A DNA stretch of 64,000 bases from AC-37 sp036389295 (GTDB lineage Bacteria; Actinomycetota; Thermoleophilia; Solirubrobacterales; Thermoleophilaceae), in NCBI GenBank assembly GCA_036389295.1, contig DASVQB010000046.1, positions 62,001-126,000 on the forward strand. Direction: 5' to 3'. The number at the start of each line of letters is the position of its first letter. The stretch's first letter is position 1. The position numbers and the translations under genes are program-made. Under the pieces are notes generated by a model. The model was not told the DNA's origin, made no database searches, and saw only the letters and a list, made by a program, of their open reading frames with translations. Below are positions 33,470 to 42,550 of the stretch, one piece after another.

Positions 33470-34429
33470 TTATCCCGGCGCCGCGGTCGCCGGCCGGGGG
33501 GCCGCCGGGCTCGCCGCCCCCGGAGGCGCGGTTCCGGCCCGCTCGGCCGCCCGGGCCGCGAGCCGCTCGACCGTCGGGATCGCGACGCCGTGGCGTGCGG
33601 CGGCGCGCAGCACCGAGCCCGCGATCGCGTCCAGCTCCGGCTCGCGGCCGGCCGTCACGTCGCGGTGCATCGAGGTGTCGAGCTCGGCGTGGGCGTCGTC
33701 GAGCTCGGCCAACGTGCGGCCCGGGTCCACGCTCGCGCCGTCCGCCGTCGCAACGGCCGCGACCTCGCGGACGGCGGTGACGAGCTCGTCGCGCAGCTCG
33801 GGCGTCGATCGGATCCGGCCGAGCGGGCGGTCGTAGGCGGTGGTCGTCAGCGCGAGCGCGCAGAGCCGGACGAGCTTGCCCCACATCACGTCGGCCTCGG
33901 ACTCGCGGACGCGCGCCGGGACGCCGGCCTCGCCCAGCACGCGCGCGAACGCCTCGATCGAGCCGCGCATCCGGGGGTTGCCCGACGCCAGCTCGACGAG
34001 CAGGAACGGGCTGGCCTGCTCGATCCGCGTCGGCGCCGTGCGGGTGGACTCGACCCGGATGCTGGCGGCGACGGCGCGCGGGCCGAACCGCTCGCGCAGC
34101 GGCTCGAGGTGGTCGAGGCCGTTGAGCATCGGGACGACGAGGTGCGGCTCGGTCCGCACGCGGTCGAGCGCGGCGGCGAGGCCGGCGGCCTTGACGGCGA
34201 CGACGAGGACGTCGACGGGCTCGTCGAGGGTCGTCGTGGCCCTCGGCCGCGCGTGCAGCTCGCCGAGCCGCGCGCTGTCGACCGCGATCCCGTCGCGCGC
34301 GATCGCCTCGGCGGTCGCCTCGCGGGCGACGACGGTCACGGAGGCGCCCGCCCGCGCGAGCGCCGCGGCGACGAACCCGCCGACCCCTCCGGGCCCAAGA
34401 ACGGCGATCTCGGTCACGGGACCGGCCAC
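33470..34429 (-). CDS. ketopantoate reductase family protein
   Basis: 319 residues, GTG at 34429 (a second GTG at 34417 is possible). The dinucleotide loop VLGPGGVGGFVAAAL, VLVVAVKAAGL (catalytic-type Lys), PMLNGLDHLE and MWGKLVRLCALALTT match PanE/ApbA. It may reduce ketopantoate to pantoate for CoA synthesis with NADPH, though many paralogues act on other 2-keto acids. Its position between glycosyltransferases is odd for a CoA gene. The stretch separating it from the upstream glycosyltransferase is a large interrupted palindrome. Confidence 0.82.
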   Translation of the reverse strand: MAGPVTEIAVLGPGGVGGFVAAALARAGASVTVVAREATAEAIARDGIAVDSARLGELHARPRATTTLDEPVDVLVVAVKAAGLAAALDRVRTEPHLVVPMLNGLDHLEPLRERFGPRAVAASIRVESTRTAPTRIEQASPFLLVELASGNPRMRGSIEAFARVLGEAGVPARVRESEADVMWGKLVRLCALALTTTAYDRPLGRIRSTPELRDELVTAVREVAAVATADGASVDPGRTLAELDDAHAELDTSMHRDVTAGREPELDAIAGSVLRAAARHGVAIPTVERLAARAAERAGTAPPGAASPAAPRPATAAPG

Positions 34430-34474
34430 GGTTGCAGATCTAGGGAGTCCATGGACTCCTCAAATCTTCAACCG
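34429..34474. promoter_or_regulatory. 46-bp three-tier interrupted palindrome
   Basis: The core GGAGTCCATGGACTCC (34444-34459) is a perfect 16-bp palindrome. It is flanked by 4-nt spacers, then AGAT (34436-34439) and ATCT (34464-34467), 1-nt spacers, then CGGTTG (34429-34434) and CAACCG (34469-34474). It reaches from the glycosyltransferase stop codon to the ketopantoate reductase start codon. It could be an operator or an RNA hairpin controlling the downstream start. Confidence 0.65.
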
Positions 34475-35601
34475 TCGCCCGTCGGGCGCTCGGCGAGCAG
34501 CTCCCGGTAGAGCGCGAGGGTCCGCTCGGCGGCGCGGTCCCACGAGTACGGGCCGGCGGCGGCGCGGGCGGCGGCCTCGCCCAGCCGCGTCCGAGCCTCG
34601 CCGTCGGCGACCAGCTCGCCCACCGCGGCGGCCAGCGCCGCGGGGTCGCCCGGCGGGACCAGGCGGGCCGCGCCGTGCTCCTCCGCCACCTCCGTGAACC
34701 CGCCGACCGCCGACAGCACCATCGGCTTGCCGAACGCGAGCGCCGTGTAGAGCACGCCCGACTGGTCGATCTCGCGGTACGGCAGGACGACCAGGTCGGC
34801 GCGGCGGAAGAAGGCGGGGATCTCGGGGTCGGTGACGAAGCGGGGCACGAAGCGGACGGTCGCGCCGGTCCGCCGCGCGGCCTCCTCGAGCGGGCCGAGC
34901 GGCATCCGCGGCATCCCGACCACCCACAGCTCCGCGCCGCGGACCTCGCGGAACGCGTCGAGCAGCACGTCGAGGCCCTTGTACGGCCGCAGCAGGCCGA
35001 AGAACAGGACCACCGGCCCCTCGACCGCCGCCAAATCGTCCGGCAGCGGCCGCTCGTCGCCCAGGCGGGTCAGGTAGTCGAACGCGCCGTGCGGGATCAC
35101 CCGCACCCGCCCGGGGTCGACCCCCAGCTCGTCGCGGAGCCGCGCGGCCCCGTGCTCGGAGTGCGCGACGACCGCGTCCATCCGGCTCATGAGCCGGCGG
35201 GTGGCGGCGACCTGCCCCGGCCGCGGCTCGCGCGGGATCACGTCGTGGGCGGTCAGCACTCGCGGCCGCTTCGGGGGCAGCAGCCAGGCGTCGACCGGCT
35301 GGACGGCGAGCCACTGCCAGTGGACGACGTCCGCCTCTCGCGCGTGGCGCCGGTAGCGGAGCATGTCCGGCACGTGCTCGGCGAGCTTGACCGCCATCCG
35401 CCCGCGCGCCTCGAGCCCGCGCCGCGCCGTGCGCCGGTAGAAGCGCTCGCTCACCCGGTAGCCGTCCCCGCGCGGCACCGGCCCGTACAGGAACCGGCTC
35501 GTGACGAGCTCGACGTCGGCGCCGCCCCGCGCGAGCGCGGCGGCGAGCGCGTGGTCGTAGGGCGGCGTGAACGCCGAGGGGTCGACTAGCTGGATCCGCA
35601 C
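34468..35601 (-). CDS. glycosyltransferase family 4
   Basis: 377 residues in two Rossmann halves. The N-terminal domain has DVVHWQWLAVQ and TAHDVIPREP. The C-terminal donor-binding domain has VLFFGLLRPYKGLDVLLDAF, ADLVVLPYREIDQSGVLYTA with its E-x7-E-like region, and VPPGDPAALAAAVGEL. It is a retaining GT-B enzyme, likely using a nucleotide sugar for surface polysaccharide. It diverges from the GT2 gene at 35625 with only 23 bp between starts, and the downstream gene is separated by the 46-bp palindrome. Confidence 0.9.
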   Translation of the reverse strand: MRIQLVDPSAFTPPYDHALAAALARGGADVELVTSRFLYGPVPRGDGYRVSERFYRRTARRGLEARGRMAVKLAEHVPDMLRYRRHAREADVVHWQWLAVQPVDAWLLPPKRPRVLTAHDVIPREPRPGQVAATRRLMSRMDAVVAHSEHGAARLRDELGVDPGRVRVIPHGAFDYLTRLGDERPLPDDLAAVEGPVVLFFGLLRPYKGLDVLLDAFREVRGAELWVVGMPRMPLGPLEEAARRTGATVRFVPRFVTDPEIPAFFRRADLVVLPYREIDQSGVLYTALAFGKPMVLSAVGGFTEVAEEHGAARLVPPGDPAALAAAVGELVADGEARTRLGEAAARAAAGPYSWDRAAERTLALYRELLAERPTGDG

Positions 35602-35624
35602 CGCCCGCGATCATTGCGCACGCG

Positions 35625-36563
35625 GTGATCTCGTACTGCGTGGTCAACACCAACGGGCGCGAGCTGTTGATGCGGTGCCTCGACGCGATCGACCGCACGC
35701 ATCCGCCGGGCGTCGAGCGCGAGGTGCTGGTGCTCGACAACGCGTCCGACGACGGGTCGGCCGAGGCGGTGCGCGAGCGCGGCGGGGACGTCAGGCTGAT
35801 CGCGCTCGACCGGCGCACCGGCAAGGCCGAGAACGACTCGACGCTGCTCCGCGAGGCGCGCCACCCGTACTGCCTGCTCCTCAACGAGGACGCCGAGCTC
35901 CAGCCCGGGGCGCCGGCGGCGCTGCTCGCGGCGCTCGAGGCCGACCCGACCGCCGCCGTGGCCGCCTCGCAGCTCCTCGACCCGGACGGCCGGCCGCAGC
36001 CGTGCGCGTGGCGGCTGCCGGGCCTCGGCACCGCCGTCGCCGGGGCGCTGTTCCTGCACCGCCGGCTCACCGTCCAGACCGCCGACCCGGACGGCGGCCC
36101 GCGCGAGGTCGGCTGGGCGCAGTCGAGCGCGATGCTGGTCCGGCGCGAGGCCGCGGCCGCCGTGGGCTTCCTCGACCCCGAGTTCTTCGTCTACTCCGAC
36201 GAGACCGACTTCGAGAAGCGCCTGCGCGACGCCGGCTGGCGCGTCCTGCTCGTGCCGGCGGCCCGCGCGATCCACCACGAGCAGCTCGCCACCGACCGCG
36301 AGGCCGCCGCGCGGCGGATCGTCGAGTTCCACCGGGGCCGCGACCGGTACATGCGCAAGCACCACTCGCGGAGCGCCGCGGCGGCCGTCCGCGTGCTGAG
36401 CGCCTGGCCGTACCTGCTCCGCGCCGCCGCCGCGGTCGTGCTGCCGGGCCACGACGCCCGCCGCTACCTGCTGCACGCCCGGCAGGCACTCGGGCCCTGG
36501 CGCGGCGAGGGCGTGCGCGAGGCCGCGGAGCGGCGCAACCGCGCCGCCCGGACCCCCTCGTAG
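35625..36563 (+). CDS. glycosyltransferase family 2 (rhamnosyltransferase-like)
   Basis: 312 residues, GTG at 35625. ISYCVVNTNGRELLMRCL, VLDNASDDGSA (donor site), LLLNEDAEL (DXD-like), and SSAMLVRREAAAAVGFLDPEFFVYSDETDFEKRL (quoted here only as a region, ~residues 165-198) are the hallmarks of WbbL-like inverting transferases. The C-terminal ~80 residues are helical and basic. It probably adds a deoxyhexose to a lipid-linked glycan. It ends 10 bp before the beta-propeller gene. Confidence 0.88.
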   Translation: MISYCVVNTNGRELLMRCLDAIDRTHPPGVEREVLVLDNASDDGSAEAVRERGGDVRLIALDRRTGKAENDSTLLREARHPYCLLLNEDAELQPGAPAALLAALEADPTAAVAASQLLDPDGRPQPCAWRLPGLGTAVAGALFLHRRLTVQTADPDGGPREVGWAQSSAMLVRREAAAAVGFLDPEFFVYSDETDFEKRLRDAGWRVLLVPAARAIHHEQLATDREAAARRIVEFHRGRDRYMRKHHSRSAAAAVRVLSAWPYLLRAAAAVVLPGHDARRYLLHARQALGPWRGEGVREAAERRNRAARTPS

Positions 36564-36573
36564 GATTGGCTCG

Positions 36574-37842
36574 GTGGTCGAACCCCCCTCCGGAGGCCGT
36601 CGCCGCCGGCGCTGGCCCCTGTACCTGCTCGCCGCCCTCCTGCTCGCCGCTGGCGGCGCCTACGGCGTCTACCGCGCCTTCTTCGAGAAGCCGGGGGACG
36701 TCTCGAACCCGGACGTCGAGTTCACGACGCCGGCCGAGGCGCCCAAGCCGAAGCGGAAGCGGCGCCAGTTCGAGTGGCCGGTCTACGGCTTCACCCCCGA
36801 CCGCACCCGCTACCTGGAGACGAAGCTGGACCCGCCGTTCAAGAAGGTCTGGCGCCGGCGCCTCGGCCACCTGATCGAGTTCCAGCCGGTCCTGGCGAAC
36901 GGGATGCTCTACGTCGTCCCGAACAACGGCAAGGCGACCGCGATCGACGCGAGGACCGGCAGGGTGAGGTGGACGACGCGCGTGGGCACGCTCAACGCGT
37001 CCTCCCCCGCGTACGACCACGGGCGGCTCTACATCGCCACCCTCTCCGGCCGCATCACGTGCCTCGACGCGAAGACCGGCCGGCAGAAGTGGAAGCGCAA
37101 CCTCCCGAGCCGCTCGGAGTCCTCGCCGGTGGTGGTCGACGGCCGCCTCTACTTCGGCTCCGAGAACGGGACCGTGTACGCGCTGAAGGCGAAGACCGGC
37201 CGCCAGCTCTGGACCTACCGCGCGGGCGGCGCGGTGAAGGCCGCGCTGGCCTACGAGGGTGGGAAGCTGTTCTTCGGCGACTACGCGGGCCAGGTCACGG
37301 CGATCCGCGCGCGCGACGGATCGCGGGTCTGGCGCTCCGGCACCTCGGGCCGCAGCTTCGGCCGCTCCGGCAACTTCTACTCGACGCCGGCGGTCGCCTA
37401 CGGCCGCGTCTACCTCGGCAACACCGACGGCTTCGTGTACTCGTTCGCGGCCCGCACCGGCGAGCTCGGCTGGCGCCACTCGACCGGCTCGTACGTCTAC
37501 GCCGCGCCGGCCGTCGCGCGCGTGCCGGGCACCCCCCCGACCGTCTACATCGGCTCCTACGACGGCAACTTCTACGCCCTCGACGCCCGCTCGGGCGACG
37601 TCCGCTGGAAGCACGCCGCGGGCGGCAGGATCTCCGGCGCGCCGACCGTGGTCGGCCGCGTCGTCTACTTCTCGGAGCTGGCCTCGAAGACCACGTCGGG
37701 GCTCGACGTCCGCACCGGCCGGCGGGTCTTCAAGCTCTCGAGCGGCGCGTTCAACCCGGCGATCTCCGACGGGCGGCGCCTGTACGTCACGGGGTACTCG
37801 TCGCTGTTCGGGCTCGAGCCGAGGAAGCGCCGGCGTCGCTAG
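36574..37842 (+). CDS. membrane-anchored PQQ-like beta-propeller protein
   Basis: 422 residues, GTG start. A basic N-terminus and one membrane helix (WPLYLLAALLLAAGGAYGVY) anchor an extracytoplasmic domain of about seven repeats of the type TGRVRWTTRVG, TGRQKWKRNLP, TGRQLWTYRAGG and SGDVRWKHAAGG. These are PQQ/BamB-like blades. There is no PQQ-binding catalytic set as in alcohol dehydrogenases, so a structural or scaffold role (BamB-like) is more likely. The 3' end overlaps the convergent ligase-like gene by 56 bp. Confidence 0.85.
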   Translation: MVEPPSGGRRRRRWPLYLLAALLLAAGGAYGVYRAFFEKPGDVSNPDVEFTTPAEAPKPKRKRRQFEWPVYGFTPDRTRYLETKLDPPFKKVWRRRLGHLIEFQPVLANGMLYVVPNNGKATAIDARTGRVRWTTRVGTLNASSPAYDHGRLYIATLSGRITCLDAKTGRQKWKRNLPSRSESSPVVVDGRLYFGSENGTVYALKAKTGRQLWTYRAGGAVKAALAYEGGKLFFGDYAGQVTAIRARDGSRVWRSGTSGRSFGRSGNFYSTPAVAYGRVYLGNTDGFVYSFAARTGELGWRHSTGSYVYAAPAVARVPGTPPTVYIGSYDGNFYALDARSGDVRWKHAAGGRISGAPTVVGRVVYFSELASKTTSGLDVRTGRRVFKLSSGAFNPAISDGRRLYVTGYSSLFGLEPRKRRRR

Positions 37843-39400
37843 GCGCGGCGTCCGGCTCGACCCGCCGCTGGAGCACCAGCCCGACCGCCACCAGCGTCCA
37901 CGCGATCGGGTCCTCGAGGAACGCCGCGTAGAGCAGGGTGTGGAAGGCGAGCGCCGCGAAGGCGGCCGCCAGGAACGCGCGCGTGGCGAGCCGCGGCGGA
38001 GGGTCGCGGCCGGACAGCGGCGCGAGCCCGCCGAACAGCGTCCGCAGCGCCAGCGCGACGAGCGCCGCGAAGGCGACCAGCCCGACGACCCCCTGCTCGG
38101 CCGCGACCGTGACCGGGATCGTGTGCGAGGCCGAGGCCGCGCGCTGGGAGCTGGCCTCCTCGCGCTCGCGGAACCGCTCGGCGAACGAGCCCGAGCCGTA
38201 TCCCCACAGCGGCCGGTCGGCCACCATCGAGAGCCCGGCCTCGACCAGCTCGCGCCGGTTGCCCGACGTGCGGTCGAGCTCGTCGGACTCGACGCCGAGC
38301 GGCCCCTTCAGGGCCAGTCCCACGACGACCGCCGCCAGCGCCGCAACCGCGAGGACCGTGCCGACCCGCCGCGGTCCCCACCGAAGCGCCGCCAGCGCCG
38401 CGAGCCCCACGAGCAGGGCCGCGAAGCTCGACTGCGAGAACGTCAGCACGAGGCCGGCCCAGAGCCAGCCCAGCGTCAGCGCCGCGACCGCCACGGCCCG
38501 GGCGCCGCGCGCCCACAGCAGGACCGCCGCGAGGCCGATCATCACGATGGCGAGGAAGCGGCCGTAGATGTTCGGGTCGAAGAACAGGGAGTTCACCCGG
38601 AAGTAGGACTCGAACTGGTTCGACTCGATCACCTTGCGGTTCCAGAGCAGCTCGCGGGTCGCGTACTCCCAGAACCCGATCGCGACGAAGACGACGGCCA
38701 TCGCGCCCGCCACGGCGAAGCAGCGCCGGACCAGGCCCGCCGACCAGCGGACGGTGGTCAGCAGCTTCAGGAGCAGCGCGAACGGGACGTAGAAGAAGGC
38801 GACGTTCTTGACCGCCTGCTCGAAGTCGGTCGAGTAGAGCGACTGGACCGCGTACAGCGCGACGAACCCGAGCAGCGCGAGCTCGACCGGGCCGGGCGGG
38901 CGCTCGCGCCAGGCGCCGTCCTCGCGGTCCGCGCCGTCCGGCCGCAGCCGCTCGAGCGCGTACGCGAGCACTCCCGCGGCCACCACCGCGTACAGCGGCA
39001 CGAGCAGGTTCGCCGAGGTCGAGCCGGTCTCGACCGGGAGCCGGATCGGCAGGGCGAGGACGGCCAGGAGCGGCAGGAGGCCCGGCCGGCGGCGGAGCAC
39101 GGCCGCCAGGACGGCCACGACCACGGCCGCGCCGACCGCCGCGGCCGCCGCCTTGGCGGGGGCGTCGCGCAGGCTCTCGACCTGAGTCGAGTCCCACAGC
39201 TCGGCCAGGACGAGCGCCGGCGCGAGGGCGAGAGCGGCGAGGGCGGCGAGGGCGCGCCGGCGGGCGCCCGGGAGGACGAACGCCCCCGCGACCGCCAGCG
39301 TGGCGGCCACGACGGCCAGCCCCTTCGGCGCCGTCGCGGCGGCGGCCGGCGAGGCGGCGAGGCCGGGCACGGCCGCCGCTAGCGCGCCAGCTCCGCCCAC
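37787..39400 (-). CDS. O-antigen ligase-like (Wzy/WaaL) polytopic membrane protein
   Basis: 537 residues from the GTG at 39400; GTG 39370 is also possible and would just clear the upstream gene. There are about 12-14 hydrophobic segments with one large external loop. Diagnostic are FDPNIYGRFLAIVMIG, TFSQSSFAALLVGL, and the loop motif with GNRRELVEAGL and PLWGYGSGSF, typical of the Wzy_C/O-antigen ligase domain. It should polymerise or ligate lipid-linked glycan outside the membrane. It overlaps the FlgD-like gene upstream on the same strand. Confidence 0.85.
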   Translation of the reverse strand: MGGAGALAAAVPGLAASPAAAATAPKGLAVVAATLAVAGAFVLPGARRRALAALAALALAPALVLAELWDSTQVESLRDAPAKAAAAAVGAAVVVAVLAAVLRRRPGLLPLLAVLALPIRLPVETGSTSANLLVPLYAVVAAGVLAYALERLRPDGADREDGAWRERPPGPVELALLGFVALYAVQSLYSTDFEQAVKNVAFFYVPFALLLKLLTTVRWSAGLVRRCFAVAGAMAVVFVAIGFWEYATRELLWNRKVIESNQFESYFRVNSLFFDPNIYGRFLAIVMIGLAAVLLWARGARAVAVAALTLGWLWAGLVLTFSQSSFAALLVGLAALAALRWGPRRVGTVLAVAALAAVVVGLALKGPLGVESDELDRTSGNRRELVEAGLSMVADRPLWGYGSGSFAERFREREEASSQRAASASHTIPVTVAAEQGVVGLVAFAALVALALRTLFGGLAPLSGRDPPPRLATRAFLAAAFAALAFHTLLYAAFLEDPIAWTLVAVGLVLQRRVEPDAAPSDAGASSARARTATSTP

Positions 39401-41142
39401 AACCGCCTCGTCACGAGACCCACCTCCGGCCTGCCGACCAGCGCCGGGCTCCACTGCGGCGTCCCGACCCGGACGAACAACCCGCGCCCGACCCGGTAGG
39501 CGGCGAACGCCGGGTGCGGCGCCTCGCGGCCGGCGTTGGTGAGGAGCTCCGCGCCGCGCGCCGGCCGCTCGGCCTGCTCGAACCGGGTGAACAGCCCGAC
39601 CACGCCGTCGGTGCCCCGGAACACCCCCAGCCGGTCGGTCGTGACCACCAGCGGGGCGACCAGGCTCTCGAGCGGCCTCGTGTCCTCCCCGAACAGGGTC
39701 TCGCGACCCGGCGGCGTCGGAGCGCGGAGCGCGCCCGGGGCGAGCGTCACCCGGCGCCTGAGCGAGTCCGTCCCCAGCGACGCGACCCGGCCGCCGCCCT
39801 CGACGTAGTCGCGCAGCCGCCCGAGGAGCCGCGGCGTGAGCCAGCGCTCGTCGCCGGCGAGCACCACGCCGCGGCGGGCCTCGATCGACGGCGCGCGCTC
39901 GCGGGCGAGGGCGAGGTCGGTCGTCAGGTCGTACGGCAGCTTCCGCCGGTCGAGGAACTCGAGCAGCGGCTGCACCTCGCCCGCGAAGCCGGCCGGGAGC
40001 GCGCCGCGATCGAGCGGCCGCGCCAGCGGCACCGCGGGCGAGACGTCGAGCGTGTCGGGGAAGCCGTCGCGGTCGTCGTCGACCGCGTTGCGGCCCTGCC
40101 AGGTCAGCGCCGGGAGCACCACGAGCACGCGGCGGTCTCGGCCGTCGCGGACGGTCACCGGCACGCGCACGGTGCCGCCGCGCGCCGCGATCCTGAGCAG
40201 GTGCTCGCCGGTCCGGGCGCGCCGCGGGACGCGGAACGAGACGACCGGGCGCGCCGAGCGGCCGCGCCGCAGCGGGCGCGACTCGCCGAGGCGCCCGAAG
40301 CTCCACGCGAGCGCGCCGGGCGCGCCGGTCACCGGCACCCGCACGATCCCGCCGCGCAGCACCGGCTCGAGCGGCGGCACGGCGCGCGGCCCCGCGACGG
40401 CGACGCCCGTGCCGGGAGCGGTGCCGTCGCGCTCGGGCGGCAGCGCGGCGGGGGCCGACCCCGACACGAGCGCGCGGTTCTGCACGGTCACGGAGACGGC
40501 GTAGGTGCCGGCCGGCGCCGGCCTGCCGCCGACGCGCCCGTCCCAGGTCCCGACGTGCACCCCGCGCGGGAGCGTGAGGCGGGCAACCTCGCGGACCGGG
40601 CCGTCGCCTCCGGTCCGCCAGACGCGGATCAGCGCCGGCACCGCCGACGGGCCCGTGTAGCGGACCGAGACCGGCACCGGCCGCCCCTCGACCAGCTGCC
40701 CCGGGGAGACCGAGACGATCCGCGGCCGCGGCGGCGCCGTGACCAGCTCGATGCCGCGCGGGCCGGTCGCCGCGCGGCCCTCCTGCCGGAGCGTCACGCG
40801 CACGAAGTAGGTGCCGTCCGGCGGGACGCGCCGGACGTCGTCGCGGCCGTCCCACGCGAACGAGTGCGTGCCCGCCGCGAGCCGGCGGCCGTCCGCGAGC
40901 CGGCGGACCCGGTCGCCGCCGCCGTCGACCACGTCGACCGTCACGCGGTCGCCCTCCGGGAGGTCGAACGAGATCGTCGCGCGCTCCTTGCGGCCGTCGC
41001 CGTTGGGGGACACGTAGCGCTGGAGCGCGAGCCGCTTGACGACCGGGTCGCCGCTCTTCAGCCGCTGGGTCACGAAGAAGGCGGCGAGGGTGGCGGCCAC
41101 GAGCAGCGCGAAGACCGCGCGGGCGACTGCGCTGCTCGACAC
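39379..41142 (-). CDS. exported FlgD Ig-like domain protein with glutamine-amidotransferase-like region
   Basis: 587 residues, GTG at 41142. One N-terminal helix (VFALLVAATLAAFFV) anchors it. Residues ~30-125 have YVSPNGDGRKERATISFDL and DGRDDVRRVPPDGTYFVRV, the FlgD Ig-like/gliding-motility C-terminal-type fold, and a second Ig-like unit repeats WDGRVGGRPAPAGTYAVSV. The C-terminal half (VLVVLPALTWQGRNAVDDDRD onward) resembles N,N-dimethylformamidase-like/class I GAT folds, with no obvious catalytic Cys. Its stop lies inside the ligase-like gene start region, so it belongs to the glycan locus. Role unknown. Confidence 0.75.
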   Translation of the reverse strand: MSSSAVARAVFALLVAATLAAFFVTQRLKSGDPVVKRLALQRYVSPNGDGRKERATISFDLPEGDRVTVDVVDGGGDRVRRLADGRRLAAGTHSFAWDGRDDVRRVPPDGTYFVRVTLRQEGRAATGPRGIELVTAPPRPRIVSVSPGQLVEGRPVPVSVRYTGPSAVPALIRVWRTGGDGPVREVARLTLPRGVHVGTWDGRVGGRPAPAGTYAVSVTVQNRALVSGSAPAALPPERDGTAPGTGVAVAGPRAVPPLEPVLRGGIVRVPVTGAPGALAWSFGRLGESRPLRRGRSARPVVSFRVPRRARTGEHLLRIAARGGTVRVPVTVRDGRDRRVLVVLPALTWQGRNAVDDDRDGFPDTLDVSPAVPLARPLDRGALPAGFAGEVQPLLEFLDRRKLPYDLTTDLALARERAPSIEARRGVVLAGDERWLTPRLLGRLRDYVEGGGRVASLGTDSLRRRVTLAPGALRAPTPPGRETLFGEDTRPLESLVAPLVVTTDRLGVFRGTDGVVGLFTRFEQAERPARGAELLTNAGREAPHPAFAAYRVGRGLFVRVGTPQWSPALVGRPEVGLVTRRLWAELAR

Positions 41143-41183
41143 GCCGGGAGCGTATCCCGGGCCGGCCGGCGCGGCGGGCGTCG

Positions 41184-41726
41184 TCACGGGAGCGGCATCA
41201 CCTGGCCGTTCGCCGGGACGATCTCGTGGAAGGCGTCGAGACCGCGCGGGTGCGTGCGGGCGAACGCGCAGCGGATCGTGCCGCCGTGGCACACGACGAG
41301 CGCCGGGCTCGGCCCCTCCGCGATCTCGTCGAGCGCCTCAGATACGCGGGCCATGTGCTCCGCCAGCGACTCCCCGTCGGGGAACCTGAAGTCCGGCCCG
41401 GCGCGCAGGAACGCCGCCCAGAGCTCGGCGTCCTCGCGCGCGATGTCCTCGATCAGGCGGCCCTGCCAGCTGCCCCAGTCGCCCTCGGCGAGCCGCGGGT
41501 CCACTCGCGGCTCGAGCCCGACCTCGGCCGCCACGATCGCGGCGGTCTCGCGCGCGCGCCGCATGTCGCTGGTCCAGAGGGCGGCCAGGCCCTCGCCCGC
41601 GACCGCGGCGGCCAGCTCGCGCGCCTGCTCGCGTCCGCGGTCGTTCAGCGGAGGGTTGCGGCGCCCCTGCACGCGCCGCGGCGGCGCGTTGTCGTCGGTC
41701 TCGCCGTGGCGGGCGAGCAGGATCAA
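41184..41726 (-). CDS. histidine phosphatase family protein
   Basis: 180 residues, TTG at 41726 overlapping the stop of the ComA-like gene (TTGA). The catalytic LARHGETDDN is at residues ~4-13, the second His/acid site is LAEGDWGSW, and VVCHGGTIR carries the second catalytic His. The family forms a phospho-His and dephosphorylates small molecules or sugars. Tight coupling to a phosphosulfolactate synthase homologue suggests it could remove the phosphate of that product, a job done by ComB in methanogens. This is inference. Confidence 0.85.
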   Translation of the reverse strand: MILLARHGETDDNAPPRRVQGRRNPPLNDRGREQARELAAAVAGEGLAALWTSDMRRARETAAIVAAEVGLEPRVDPRLAEGDWGSWQGRLIEDIAREDAELWAAFLRAGPDFRFPDGESLAEHMARVSEALDEIAEGPSPALVVCHGGTIRCAFARTHPRGLDAFHEIVPANGQVMPLP

Positions 41727-42487
41727 CCGCGCTCGTGGAACAGCTCGAGGGTGTCCGCGCGCAGGCCGAGCCGCAGCGTCTCCAGCGACAGCACGTCGGC
41801 GGGCAGGACGTTGCCGAGGTTCACGTCCGGGCCGAACTGCCTGATGAACCACACCTGCTGGTGCTTCTGCGGCGCCTCGAACACCAGGCGGCCGCGGTCG
41901 ACCTCGTGCACGATCTCGTCGATCAGGCCGGTGCGGGCCTCGCCGTCCGGGCGGTAGAGGCCGGCGTCGCCGGTGGCGCGGCCCTCGCAGACCACGAGTC
42001 GAGCGCCGGCTTCGAGCGCCGCGCCGATCATCTGGACCCAGCGGTACGGCGCGAGCAGCGCGCGCGGGTCCTTCTCGCCGACCTCGGCGAACACCGTGAA
42101 GCCGTCCGCCGCGAACGTGCGGACCAGCTCGAGCTTCTCGCCGTCCGGGATCTCGACGGTGCCGCTCGACACCTCGACGTGCTCGATGCCCAGCTCCCGG
42201 AGCCAGTCGCGCAGCTCGCCGACCCGGCCGCGGAGCCAGGCCAGCTCGGTCAGCGTGCCCCCGAGCATCGTCGGGACGCCGGCCGCGCGGTAGGCGTCGA
42301 GCTTCGCGCGCAGGTCGCGGGTCACGTAGGCCGACCCCCAGCCCAGCCGCACGAGGTCGACGTACTCGCCGGCCGTCGCGAGGAGGCCCTCGACCTCCGC
42401 GGTGGAGAGGCCGGGGTCGATGACGTGGGTGAGCCCGCTCTCGCGGGGCTTCGCGGGGCGCGCCGGCAGCTCGAGGAAGTCGGGCAC
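41723..42487 (-). CDS. comA: phosphosulfolactate synthase (ComA) homologue
   Basis: 254 residues, normal ComA length. The enzyme adds sulfite to phosphoenolpyruvate to give (2R)-phospho-3-sulfolactate. Conserved blocks seen are SGLTHVIDPGL, YVDLVRLGWGS, GGTLTELAW, EVSSGTVEI, FAEVGEKDP, VFEAPQKHQQVWFIRQFG and SLETLRLGLRADT. The archaeal VKFGWG Lys is Arg here. Coenzyme M is not expected in actinobacteria, so sulfolactate or a derivative is the likelier product; Bacillus spores use a ComA homologue this way. It overlaps the histidine phosphatase gene downstream. Confidence 0.88.
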   Translation of the reverse strand: MPDFLELPARPAKPRESGLTHVIDPGLSTAEVEGLLATAGEYVDLVRLGWGSAYVTRDLRAKLDAYRAAGVPTMLGGTLTELAWLRGRVGELRDWLRELGIEHVEVSSGTVEIPDGEKLELVRTFAADGFTVFAEVGEKDPRALLAPYRWVQMIGAALEAGARLVVCEGRATGDAGLYRPDGEARTGLIDEIVHEVDRGRLVFEAPQKHQQVWFIRQFGPDVNLGNVLPADVLSLETLRLGLRADTLELFHERG

Positions 42488-42550
42488 GGCGGGGACGCTA
42501 CCCGCCGCGCTGGCGGCGCGGCGAGCCGAGCCCGCCGCGGGAGGCGAGCG

